A DNA stretch of 64,000 nucleotides from Hymenobacter cheonanensis (GTDB lineage Bacteria; Bacteroidota; Bacteroidia; Cytophagales; Hymenobacteraceae): positions 57,400 through 121,399 of the forward strand of contig NZ_JAUQSW010000015.1 of the NCBI RefSeq assembly GCF_030581075.1, in the 5' to 3' direction. The notes below the pieces were generated by a model. The model was not told the origin of the DNA. It saw nothing but the letters and a program-made list of their open reading frames with translations, and ran no database searches. Shown piece by piece: positions 1-7,218 of the stretch; position 1 is the stretch's first letter, and every line of letters starts with the position of its first letter. The position numbers and the translations under genes are program-made.

Positions 1-227
1 AGGGCCAGGTCGAGCTTCACCCATTTCAGGTCGTAGCGGTCCATTTTCTGGCGGTGGCGCACCGGCACCCCGGCCGTGGCCGCCGTGCGGGCGGCGGCCC
101 CCAGGCGCGCCTGCCGGCACGCCTGCGCGGCATCGGCGCTGGCAAGAGGCGCCTGGGCTAGCGCGGCGGCGGGCCACCGCCCGGCCAGGAAAGTCAGCAA
201 TACCCACGCAAGTAGTTTTTTAGACAT
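1..227 (-). CDS. Secreted protein, N-terminal fragment (possible M1-family metallopeptidase)
   Basis: The first 75 codons of a minus-strand gene run off the left edge of the window. ATG at 227-225 opens a clear signal peptide: a KK pair, a hydrophobic stretch, and an ALAQA cleavage-like site near residue 25. The mature start contains a CRQAR segment and then MDRYDLKWVKLDL. This resembles the 'YDVKYYKLDL' opening of the N-terminal beta-sandwich in Bacteroidota M1 aminopeptidase-like proteins. That family call is an inference from one short motif; the zinc site would lie outside the window. The gene diverges from the surface-protein gene at 401. Confidence 0.4.
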   Translation of the reverse strand, partial: MSKKLLAWVLLTFLAGRWPAAALAQAPLASADAAQACRQARLGAAARTAATAGVPVRHRQKMDRYDLKWVKLDLA

Positions 228-259
228 AACCGAATACGGGAAAGGGCGCGCCCGGCGTT

Positions 260-290
260 AGCCGGGGCAGATAGCCGGGGCAGATAGCCG
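260..290. repeat. 13-bp tandem repeat in divergent intergenic region
   Basis: The unit AGCCGGGGCAGAT occurs twice head to tail (260-272, 273-285), followed by a partial third copy. It lies between the two divergent secreted-protein genes. No clear TAnnTTTG promoter box was seen around it. Confidence 0.6.
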
Positions 291-400
291 AAGGTAAATA
301 GCAGGGGCCAACTAGGCGCCGCGGCTTATCTTCGGGATACGGCGCGGCTTGCCCCCGCCCTTCTTTTTTCTTCGCCAGGCTACCTGCCAACTTCTGCTGT

Positions 401-2710
401 ATGATAAGACTATACGCTGCGCTTTTAGCCCTGGCAACCCGCGCCGGCCGGGCCGGGGGGGCCTTGCTGCTGCTAGGGCTGCTGCTAAGTGCCCCGGCGG
501 CGCGGGCCACCCACATTGTAGGCGGCGAGATGGACCTGCAATACCTGCGCGGCGACACCTACCAGCTGACCCTCAACCTGTACTTCGACGCCGTGAATGG
601 CAGCCCCGGCGCGCTCGACAGTGACCTCACGGCCGGCATTTTCGACAAGGCCACCAACCGCCGCATGGCCAACGTGGTGCTGCCGCTCATCAGCAACGCG
701 TTTGTTAGCTATACCAATCCGGCCTGTACTATTGGGGAGCTTAGCACCAAGGCCATCGTGTATCGCAGCACCATTGAGCTGCCGGCGGGCACCTACAATG
801 GCACCCAGGGCTACTATGCGGCCGTGGAGCGCTGCTGCCGCAACATCACCATCAGCAACATTATCGCGCCGGCCAATGCGGCCCAAACGTTTTACCTGGA
901 GTTTCCGGCCGTGACGCGGGGCGGGCAAGCATTTCGCGACTCTACGCCCCGCGTATTTCCGCCGGTGAGCGATTATGCCTGCCTGGGCGAATTATTCACC
1001 TACGACTTTGGGGGCCAGGACCCCGACGGCGATTCGCTGGTCTACGACATGGTGACGCCGCTCAACGGCCACTCCACGCCCGTGGAGCCCAAGCCGGCGG
1101 CGGCCACTTCGGCGCCCTACACCGAAGTTAGCTGGGCGGCGGGCCGCAGCGTGAGCAGCCAGATTCCGGGCACCCCGGCCCTGAGTATCGGGGCTCGCAC
1201 GGGGCGGCTTTCGGTGCGGCCCACGGCCAAGGGCCTGTTTGTATTTGGGGTACGCTGCTCGGAGTTTCGCAAGGGTGAGAAAATTGGCGAAACGCGGCGC
1301 GACTTTCAGATTTACGTCACTACCTGCCCCAAAAACCTGCCCCCTAGCCTGCAATTGCTGCCCGGCACCAGCGGCAGCACCGTGTACCGGCCGGGCCGCG
1401 ACACGCTGCGCATTGTGCCCGGCGGCCCGCACTGCGTGCGCCTGCGCTTCACCGACCCCGACGCGCGCGCGCAGCTCACGCTAAGCCTGCGGCCCGTTGG
1501 CTACGCGGGGCCGCTGCCTACCTTCACCACGGCCACCAGCGGCACCGTGCACGCGGCCGGCCTGCCCGATACCCTGGTGGCCTCGCTCTGCTTTTCGGAG
1601 TGCACCGATACCAAGGGCAAGGTGGGGTATCTCGACGTGCTGGTGGCTGATAATGGCTGCTCGCTGCCCAAGCACGATACCGTGCACGTGGCCTTCATCG
1701 GCTCGCCGCCACCCAATGCCGCGCCCACTCTCAGCAGCAACGCCGGCCCTAGCTTGCCGCTGCACGTGCGCCCGGGCCAGACGCTGGCCTTCGACCTCGT
1801 AGCGACGGATGCCGACAGCGACCCCATTTTATTTACGCTGGCGGGCAGCCCCAGTGGCTTTGTGCCCGATGCGCTAGGGGCTACGCTGGTGCCGCAGGCC
1901 CAAACCGGCACCACGCGCCGCGCCCGCTTTACCTGGCCCGTCGATTGCCGGGCCCTCACCGACCCGGCCGGCCAGGTGCGGCAGCTGGTTTTCACGGCCA
2001 GCTCTACTACGCCCTGCGGCGAGAAGCTGACCTCGGCCCCGCTCAGCATCCCGGTTATTGTCGATTACAGCAACACGCCGCCGGTGCTCACCACCACGCT
2101 GCCGCCGGCCGGCGCCCCGCCGGCCGAGCCGCCGCTCATCCGGCTGCCGCTGGGCAAGCCCTACGTGGCCACCCTTACCGGCTTCGACGCCGATGCCGAC
2201 GTGCTGACGCTGAGCGCCGCCGGGCAGGGCTTCGAGCTGGCCAGCGCGGGCATGCGCTTTACCACGGTGGCTAGCCCGGCGGGGCAGGCCAAGGGCACGT
2301 TTGAGTGGCTGCCGGGCTGCGAGGCGGCCAGCGTGCTGCAAGGCAAGGCCCAAACGCTCACCGTCGTGTTTCAACTGCAGGAGGCTACCTGCCGCGCCCA
2401 GCCCCAGACGCGCACCGTGCGCTTTGCGGTGGTTGACCCCGACACGCTGGCCTTCCTGCCGCCCAACATCATTCTGCCCACCAGCCCCAACCAGGCCAAC
2501 CGCGTGTTCACGATGAGCAGCCTGCCGCCCGACTTTTGCGACGCGCGCTTTGCGGGCATCAAAATATTTTCGCGCTGGGGCCGCCAGGTGTACGAGTCGG
2601 GCGAGCGCACCTTCCGCTGGGGCGGCGACAACGTGGCCGGCACCTACTACTACCTGCTCACCTTCACCACCGGCCGCCGCTACAAAGGCTGGGTAGAGGT
2701 GGTGCAATAG
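401..2710 (+). CDS. Type IX-secreted surface protein with gliding-motility (CHU_C) C-terminal domain
   Basis: A 769-residue exported protein. The N-terminal signal peptide has a Leu-rich core and ends near APAARA. The mature protein opens with THIVGGEM, a start shared by a family of large Bacteroidota surface proteins. The middle consists of repeated beta-sandwich-like segments with 'TDADSDPILFTLAG' and 'FDADADVLTLSAAG', which resemble cadherin/PKD-type folds. The last 90 residues form a CHU_C/TIGR04131-type domain (NIILPTSPNQAN, IKIFSRWGRQVYES, AGTYYYLLTF). This is a type B signal for the type IX secretion system, so the protein is expected outside the outer membrane. The role is probably adhesive; no catalytic site is visible. 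A strong hairpin terminator follows. Confidence 0.8.
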   Translation: MIRLYAALLALATRAGRAGGALLLLGLLLSAPAARATHIVGGEMDLQYLRGDTYQLTLNLYFDAVNGSPGALDSDLTAGIFDKATNRRMANVVLPLISNAFVSYTNPACTIGELSTKAIVYRSTIELPAGTYNGTQGYYAAVERCCRNITISNIIAPANAAQTFYLEFPAVTRGGQAFRDSTPRVFPPVSDYACLGELFTYDFGGQDPDGDSLVYDMVTPLNGHSTPVEPKPAAATSAPYTEVSWAAGRSVSSQIPGTPALSIGARTGRLSVRPTAKGLFVFGVRCSEFRKGEKIGETRRDFQIYVTTCPKNLPPSLQLLPGTSGSTVYRPGRDTLRIVPGGPHCVRLRFTDPDARAQLTLSLRPVGYAGPLPTFTTATSGTVHAAGLPDTLVASLCFSECTDTKGKVGYLDVLVADNGCSLPKHDTVHVAFIGSPPPNAAPTLSSNAGPSLPLHVRPGQTLAFDLVATDADSDPILFTLAGSPSGFVPDALGATLVPQAQTGTTRRARFTWPVDCRALTDPAGQVRQLVFTASSTTPCGEKLTSAPLSIPVIVDYSNTPPVLTTTLPPAGAPPAEPPLIRLPLGKPYVATLTGFDADADVLTLSAAGQGFELASAGMRFTTVASPAGQAKGTFEWLPGCEAASVLQGKAQTLTVVFQLQEATCRAQPQTRTVRFAVVDPDTLAFLPPNIILPTSPNQANRVFTMSSLPPDFCDARFAGIKIFSRWGRQVYESGERTFRWGGDNVAGTYYYLLTFTTGRRYKGWVEVVQ

Positions 2711-2734
2711 GGCAGCCAGGTGTGCTGGCTGCCC
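2710..2734 (+). terminator. Short hairpin directly after the surface-protein stop codon
   Basis: A perfect 10-bp stem (GGGCAGCCAG / CTGGCTGCCC) with a 5-nt loop starts at the last base of the stop codon. It has no U-tract of its own and probably acts with the larger hairpin at 2752-2798. Confidence 0.5.
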
Positions 2735-2751
2735 AGCCTGAGCAGCTGCCA

Positions 2752-2798
2752 AAAAAGGGGAGTGAGTTGGGGTCAGACCCGAACTCACTCCCCTTTTT
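2752..2798. terminator. Bidirectional rho-independent terminator, 17-bp perfect stem
   Basis: The arms are AAAAAGGGGAGTGAGTT (2752-2768) and its exact complement (2782-2798), around a loop containing GGGTCAGACCC. It has a T-run on one side and an A-run on the other, so it could stop transcription from both strands. It separates the convergent surface-protein and oxidase subunit III genes. Confidence 0.8.
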
Positions 2799-3060
2799 CG
2801 GCAGCTGGCTTCTCTTTTTGCGCAACCCACTCCCCTTTTCGGGCAGCCGGTTGGGGTCCGGCCCCAGCTTGCTCCTCTTTTCGGGCAGCTGGCTTCCCTT
2901 TTTAAGCAACTGGTTTGGGTCCGACCCCAACTTATCTCGCTTTTTAGGCAATCGGTTTGGGTCCGACCCCAACTTATTCCGCTTTTTCGGACTTCTGCCG
3001 GGAAATGGGGTATGATAGCAGCAACGTCCGACCCCAACTTATTCCGCTTTTTCGGCAGCT
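2769..3060. repeat. Degenerate tandem array derived from the terminator's loop and right arm
   Basis: A core GGGTCCGACCCCAACTTA, followed by a C/T-rich stretch ending CTTTTTCGGCA, recurs at about 2772, 2856, 2920, 2961 and 3026 (core positions). Spacings are 84, 64, 41 and 65 bp, close to multiples of 21. Shorter CTTTTT...GGCAGCTGG half-units fill the gaps. The first copy belongs to the complete hairpin at 2752-2798 and the others look like partial copies of it. Reading frames across it are open by chance and look non-coding. The segment fills the convergent gap between 2710 and 3150. Confidence 0.7.
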
Positions 3061-3149
3061 AGCCGGGGCTGCCCTCAGCCAATGCCCCTGGCGGCCCAAC
3101 TGCTACCGCAGCCTCAACCCGGCGGCTGCCACCGGCCGCCGGGGCCGCC

Positions 3150-3824
3150 TTAGTACAGGAGCAAAAACACCACAAACAGCCCTAGCCACAGCACGTCGAT
3201 GAAGTGCCAGTAGGTGAGCAGCGCCCGCAGCTGGCGCAGGTGGTAGGGGTTGCGGATGAAAACGAGCGTGCGCACCGCGTCGCGGCTGGCGTGCAGCGTG
3301 CGCAGCAGCTGTGCCAGAATAAAGACGAGCCCGCCCACGATGTGCGCCACGTGCAGCCCCGAAATAACGTAGACAAACGTGCCGCTGCGCTCGCCCGTGA
3401 ACAGCACACCCTGGTGCACCAGCTCGCGCCAGCCCTGCACCTGCAAGCCGCTGAAAATGCACCCCAGCACCAGCGTAGCGCCCAGGCAGCGCACCAGGGC
3501 AGGCAGGTCGTCGGCGCGGTACAGGCGCGGCGCCTGCCCCAGCGTGTACGACGACACGAGCAGCACCACTGTGCTCAGCGAAAAGTAGCGCGGAAACTCG
3601 TGCAGCCCGCGCGGCACCGCGCTTTGGGCCCGCGAGGCCACGTACAGGGCCACCAGCGTTACAAACAGCATGGTGATGCCCAGCATGGCCAGGTACAGCA
3701 GCATCAGCAGGGGCGGCACGCGCTCGATGCGGCTGAAGGCCGAGCTGCCGGCCGGCCGGCGGCCAGTGCCTAGCGGGGTATTGCGGTCGTCGCGGGGGGC
3801 TTGCACAAAAGCGAAATTAGGCAA
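3150..3824 (-). CDS. Heme-copper (cytochrome c) oxidase subunit III-like membrane protein
   Basis: A 224-residue protein with five predicted membrane segments. It ends in YWHFIDVLWLGLF, the signature last helix of oxidase subunit III, and an earlier helix carries HVAHIVGGL. It would sit in the cytoplasmic membrane as an accessory subunit of a terminal oxidase. No subunit I, II or IV gene is next to it, so it is an orphan copy here. The reading frame has no ATG at its 5' end. The longest start is a TTG at 3824-3822, and a GTG at 3806 is an alternative. The TTG lies inside the T-tract of the upstream gene's terminator, so the start is uncertain. Confidence 0.85.
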   Translation of the reverse strand: MPNFAFVQAPRDDRNTPLGTGRRPAGSSAFSRIERVPPLLMLLYLAMLGITMLFVTLVALYVASRAQSAVPRGLHEFPRYFSLSTVVLLVSSYTLGQAPRLYRADDLPALVRCLGATLVLGCIFSGLQVQGWRELVHQGVLFTGERSGTFVYVISGLHVAHIVGGLVFILAQLLRTLHASRDAVRTLVFIRNPYHLRQLRALLTYWHFIDVLWLGLFVVFLLLY

Positions 3825-3863
3825 AAAAAGACTCCCTCCTCTAAGGCGAAAAAGGAGTCTTTT
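3823..3863 (-). terminator. Rho-independent terminator of the small upstream gene pair
   Basis: The stem AAAAGACTCC / GGAGTCTTTT (3826-3835 and 3854-3863) on the minus strand is followed by seven Ts. It stands 23 bp after the stop of the gene ending at 3886. A Shine-Dalgarno-like AGGAGG lies in its loop, a few bases before the TTG start proposed for the oxidase gene. Confidence 0.75.
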
Positions 3864-3885
3864 GTTCGGCCGCGGCGGGCGGCGC

Positions 3886-4254
3886 TCACTTAAAAAACGA
3901 GCCTATTTTCCCCAGCACCGCATTCAGCGTAATCTTGGGCCCGTTGCGGTCGGGCAGGCCAAAGGTGACGTAGGTTTTGCCGGCCACGCGCAGGTCGAGC
4001 ACCAGGCCCAGGCGGCGGGCCAGCCAGTGTAGCTGCTCCAGGGGGTCGGGGCCGGGCTGCTTAGGCTTTTTGGGCGTGCCCGGTGGCTGCGGCGGCCCGC
4101 TCGTAATCAGGTCGAGCACCTGTTGGCTGGGCACGTTGAGAATGAGATACGAGCCCGCGGCCGCCAGCTGAATTTCGTGCCCGCCCGGCCAGGTGAGCAC
4201 CAGTTGGGCTTCTACCTCCAGGGCCCTAGCCACGCGGCGCGTTGGCTTGGCCAA
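3886..4254 (-). CDS. Hypothetical protein, 122 aa
   Basis: Not recognised. It is a soluble protein without a signal peptide. A hydrophobic beta-rich N-terminal half (LVLTWPGGHEIQL, SYLILNV) is followed by a Pro/Lys linker (PPQPPGTPKKPKQPGPDP) and a C-terminal part with HWLARRLGL. The frame starts with TTG at 4254, and a GTG seven codons later is an alternative. It overlaps the end of the upstream small gene by about 29 bases, suggesting translational coupling. A terminator follows. Confidence 0.55.
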   Translation of the reverse strand: MAKPTRRVARALEVEAQLVLTWPGGHEIQLAAAGSYLILNVPSQQVLDLITSGPPQPPGTPKKPKQPGPDPLEQLHWLARRLGLVLDLRVAGKTYVTFGLPDRNGPKITLNAVLGKIGSFFK

Positions 4255-4507
4255 ACTGAGGCTGGGGCTGGCCGCTGGGCGCTGGCGGGTCTACGCGCAC
4301 GGCGGGAGGTGCCGGGGCCTCCCCCTTGGTGCGGATGCGCAGGGCGCCGTTGAGCTTCCAGGTGGCGGGCACGCCGGCGGGGTTGGCCTGGTTGGGCACC
4401 TGCAGCTCTACCTGGTCGAAGTTCAAATTCAGCTCGACGCCGCCCGAAAGCTTGGTGAGCAGCGAGGCGGCCGTTTCGGCCCAGGAAGTAGCGGATTGGT
4501 CAGGCAT
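4226..4507 (-). CDS. Hypothetical protein, 93 aa, first gene of a two-gene unit
   Basis: Not recognised. From the ATG at 4507 it reads MPDQSATSWAETAAS and continues with an alternating hydrophobic stretch (VELNLNFDQVELQV) and KLNGALRIRT. It ends in a Pro/Gln-rich tail (PSGQPQPQFGQ). There is no signal peptide or membrane segment. The end overlaps the following gene, so the two are probably co-transcribed and may make partner proteins. Confidence 0.55.
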   Translation of the reverse strand: MPDQSATSWAETAASLLTKLSGGVELNLNFDQVELQVPNQANPAGVPATWKLNGALRIRTKGEAPAPPAVRVDPPAPSGQPQPQFGQANAPRG

Positions 4508-4611
4508 GGGAAGCAAATTTTAAAAGTTAAAGGCACCGTGGCAGCTGCCGCTTGGCGCTGCAAAGCAAGCTAGCGGGCCCCCAACGGCCAAACGCAACCG
4601 CCGGGCCAGGG

Positions 4612-4640
4612 TTGCCGTTGGCCGAAGCGGTGTATTTTTG
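4612..4640 (+). promoter_or_regulatory. Putative Bacteroidota-type promoter
   Basis: TTG (4612-4614) and TATTTTTG (4633-4640) are separated by 18 bases. They match the TTG/TAnnTTTG pattern of Bacteroidota primary-sigma promoters. The ATG of the small membrane protein follows 35 bases downstream. Confidence 0.5.
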
Positions 4641-4675
4641 CCCCACATCTGGTTTTGCCCGTTTTCTCTACGCCC

Positions 4676-4915
4676 ATGAAATTCTTCGCCTGGTTCGCCG
4701 TCGCCACCATCCTCTTCCTGCTTGTTGCCCGCTTCAAGCCCCAGGCCCCGGCCGAGCCCATCATTCCGACCGGCGCCAAGGAAGCCCAGGGCCACCAAGG
4801 CGAGGAAAACGCCCCGCCCGCCCGCACCGAGGAGCAAGGCGAGCGCGATGCCCAGCAAAAAAGCGGCAGCACCTACTTCGTAGTGCCCGGCCACCAGCTC
4901 TCGGCCGCCGCCTAG
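4676..4915 (+). CDS. Small single-pass membrane protein, 79 aa
   Basis: Starting at ATG 4676 the protein opens MKFFAWFAVATILFLLVARF, one membrane segment or an uncleaved signal. A charged, low-complexity tail rich in Glu, Gln and Ala follows, ending FVVPGHQLSAAA. An in-frame start seven codons upstream (4655) is possible. The ATG is preferred because the hydrophobic helix begins there and a promoter box lies just upstream. Function is unknown. Confidence 0.6.
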   Translation: MKFFAWFAVATILFLLVARFKPQAPAEPIIPTGAKEAQGHQGEENAPPARTEEQGERDAQQKSGSTYFVVPGHQLSAAA

Positions 4916-4940
4916 GTTTTCACCGCACGGCTATTCTATA

Positions 4941-5047
4941 GAACGTCATGCAGAGCGCAGCGAAGCATATCGCTCGCACCGTTGGGAGTACCAATCCAAC
5001 GATTCGAGCGAGATGCTTCGCTGCGCTCTGCATGACGTTCTTTTTTT
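4941..5047. repeat. Long inverted repeat, family A (GTCATGCAGAGCGCAGCG)
   Basis: A roughly 100-bp imperfect palindrome. The arms GAACGTCATGCAGAGCGCAG... and its complement at 5021-5040 pair nearly end to end, and seven Ts follow (5041-5047). It sits between the small membrane protein and ligA. It can act as a terminator for the former, but it is much longer than a normal terminator and resembles a dispersed palindromic element. Confidence 0.75.
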
Positions 5048-5088
5048 ACTTACTAAAAGTTTAATTGCGCTGCTTCTCCCCCGCCCCT

Positions 5089-7098
5089 ATGGACCACCAA
5101 GCCCGTATTCAGGAGCTGACCCAGCGCCTGCACCACCTCAATACCCAGTACTACCAGCACGACATCTCGGAGGTGTCGGACCAGGAGTTTGACGCCCTGC
5201 TGGCCGAGCTAAACCAGCTCGAAAAGGACCACCCCACGCTAGCCCGGCCCAACTCGCCCACCCAGCGCGTGGGCGGCACCATCACCAAGCAGTTTGCCAC
5301 CGCCCAGCACCGCTACCCCATGCTGAGCCTGGGCAACACGTACTCGGAAGACGACCTGCGCGAGTTTGACGAGCGCGTACAAAAGGGCCTCGAAGGCGCG
5401 CCGTATGCGTATGTATGCGAGCAGAAAATAGACGGCGTGGCCATGAGCCTGGCCTACGAAAACGGCGACCTGCACCAGGGCGTGACGCGCGGCGACGGCA
5501 CCCGCGGCGACGTGGTAACGGCCAACGTGCGCACCATCCGCACGCTGCCGCTGCACCTGCACGGCACCTTCCCGGCCGAAGCCGAGGTACGCGGCGAGGT
5601 CTTCATGCCCAACCAGGTCTTCAACGACCTCAACCAGGAGCGCGAGCAAAACGGCGAGGCCCTGCTGGCCAACCCCCGCAATGCCGCCAGCGGCGCGCTC
5701 AAGCTGCAAGACTCGGCCCAGGTGGCGGCGCGGCGGCTGCGCTTCTACGCCTACTCGGTGCTCACGCCGGGCCGGCACTTCGCCAGCCACAGCGAAAGCC
5801 TGGAGGCCGCCACGGCCTGGGGCCTGCCGGTATCGCCCACCTGGCGGCGCTGCGCCAATTTGCAGGAGGTACTAGACTACATCCACGAGTGGGAGCAGAA
5901 GCGCTTCACGCTGCCCGTGAACACCGATGGCATTGTTATTAAGGTCGATAACCTGCGCCAGCAAGACCAGCTAGGCCTCACGGCCAAGAGCCCACGCTGG
6001 GCCATCGCCTACAAATACCCCACGGCCGCGGCCCGCACGCGCCTCCGCGAGATTATCTACAACGTGGGCCGCACCGGGGCCGTCACGCCCGTGGCGCTGC
6101 TCGACCCGGTGCCCCTGGCCGGCACCACCGTCAAGCGCGCCAGCGTGCACAACGCCAACCAGATAGCGCTGCTCGACCTGCGCCTGGGCGACCTGGTGTT
6201 CGTAGAGAAGGGCGGCGAAATCATCCCTAAAATCACCGGCGTAGACCTGGCCGCCAGGCCCGCCGAGGCCGTGCCCGTGCGCTTTCCCACCGAGTGCCCG
6301 GCCTGCGGCACGCCGCTGGTGCGTCCCGAGGGCGAGGCCCACTTCCGCTGCCCCAATGAGCGCGGCTGTCCGCCCCAGCTCAAGGCCCGGCTAGAGCATT
6401 ATGTATCGCGCAAAGCGCTGAATATCGACGGCTTAGGCGCCGAAACAGTGGGTCGCTTCTTCGACCTGGGCCTAGTTAAAACACCCGCCGACATCTACGA
6501 CCTGCCCCAGCGCCGCGCCGAGCTGGTGGGCCTGGAGCGCCTGGGCGAGAAGTCGATTGACAACCTCATCGCCGGCATCGAGAAAAGCAAAACCGTGCCC
6601 TTCGAGCGGGTGCTTTTCGGCCTCGGCATTCGCTACGTGGGCGAGACTGTGGCCCAGAAACTGGCCCAGCACTACCGCACCATCGGGGCCATTATGGCGG
6701 CTTCGGCCCCCGAAATGGCCGAGGTGCCCGAGGTCGGCGGCGTCATTGCCGACTCGATGGCGCTCTGGAGCCAGCAGCCCGAAAACCAGGAGCTTATTGC
6801 CCGCCTGCAAGCGGCCGGTGTGCAGCTGGAGGCGAGCGGCGAGCCACCCAAGGCGGTGAGCGACCGCCTGGCCGGCCTCACCTTCGTGCTCTCGGGCGTG
6901 TTCGAAAACTACAGCCGCGAGCAGCTGCAAAACCTCATTCAGCAGCACGGCGGCAAAATCACGGGCTCCATCTCCAAGAAGCTCAGCTACCTGGTGGCCG
7001 GCGAAAACATGGGCCCCGCCAAGCGCGAAAAAGCGACCACGCTCAAGGTGCCGATTATTTCGGAGAATGAACTGCTAGCCCTGCTGCCGACTGAGTAA
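5089..7098 (+). CDS. ligA: NAD-dependent DNA ligase LigA
   Basis: Seals nicks in duplex DNA using NAD+, joining Okazaki fragments and finishing repair. The protein is 669 residues, the normal family length. It has the N-terminal NAD-binding domain (YYQHDISEVSDQEFD) and the nucleotidyltransferase motif EQKIDG with catalytic Lys113. An OB fold, a four-Cys zinc finger (CPACG...CPNERGC), helix-hairpin-helix repeats and a C-terminal BRCT domain (LTFVLSGVF...KITGSISKKLSYLVAG) follow. The ATG at 5089 (MDHQARIQEL) is chosen over an in-frame TTG eight codons upstream because family alignments begin there. It is a single-gene unit between two palindromic elements. Confidence 0.97.
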   Translation: MDHQARIQELTQRLHHLNTQYYQHDISEVSDQEFDALLAELNQLEKDHPTLARPNSPTQRVGGTITKQFATAQHRYPMLSLGNTYSEDDLREFDERVQKGLEGAPYAYVCEQKIDGVAMSLAYENGDLHQGVTRGDGTRGDVVTANVRTIRTLPLHLHGTFPAEAEVRGEVFMPNQVFNDLNQEREQNGEALLANPRNAASGALKLQDSAQVAARRLRFYAYSVLTPGRHFASHSESLEAATAWGLPVSPTWRRCANLQEVLDYIHEWEQKRFTLPVNTDGIVIKVDNLRQQDQLGLTAKSPRWAIAYKYPTAAARTRLREIIYNVGRTGAVTPVALLDPVPLAGTTVKRASVHNANQIALLDLRLGDLVFVEKGGEIIPKITGVDLAARPAEAVPVRFPTECPACGTPLVRPEGEAHFRCPNERGCPPQLKARLEHYVSRKALNIDGLGAETVGRFFDLGLVKTPADIYDLPQRRAELVGLERLGEKSIDNLIAGIEKSKTVPFERVLFGLGIRYVGETVAQKLAQHYRTIGAIMAASAPEMAEVPEVGGVIADSMALWSQQPENQELIARLQAAGVQLEASGEPPKAVSDRLAGLTFVLSGVFENYSREQLQNLIQQHGGKITGSISKKLSYLVAGENMGPAKREKATTLKVPIISENELLALLPTE

Positions 7099-7111
7099 TG
7101 TCCTTACCCAG

Positions 7112-7201
7112 CTGTCATTGCGAGCCTGCGAAGCAATCGCACCAGGACGACACCCGAACTACTCGTTCTGGTGCGATTGCTTCGCAGGCTCGCAATGACA
7201 G
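7112..7201. repeat. Long inverted repeat, family B (GTCATTGCGAG)
   Basis: Two perfect 34-bp arms, CTGTCATTGCGAGCCTGCGA... (7112-7145) and its complement (7168-7201), flank a short loop. It fills the convergent gap between ligA and the lactonase gene and could block read-through from both sides. Related elements occur at 47865-47951, and a short form at 50597-50642. Confidence 0.85.
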
Positions 7202-7218
7202 GCGATTTATAGCCGTAA

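Noticed and set aside
2536..3037. Overlapping open frames on both strands over the repeat array, with peptides like GSDPN repeated
   Set aside because: They arise from the repeated non-coding sequence and run into the neighbouring genes in the wrong frame; no signal, domain or start supports them.
2769..3060. Possible CRISPR array
   Set aside because: Spacings are irregular (84, 64, 41, 65) and the units are visibly partial copies of the adjacent terminator, with related sequence also between them.
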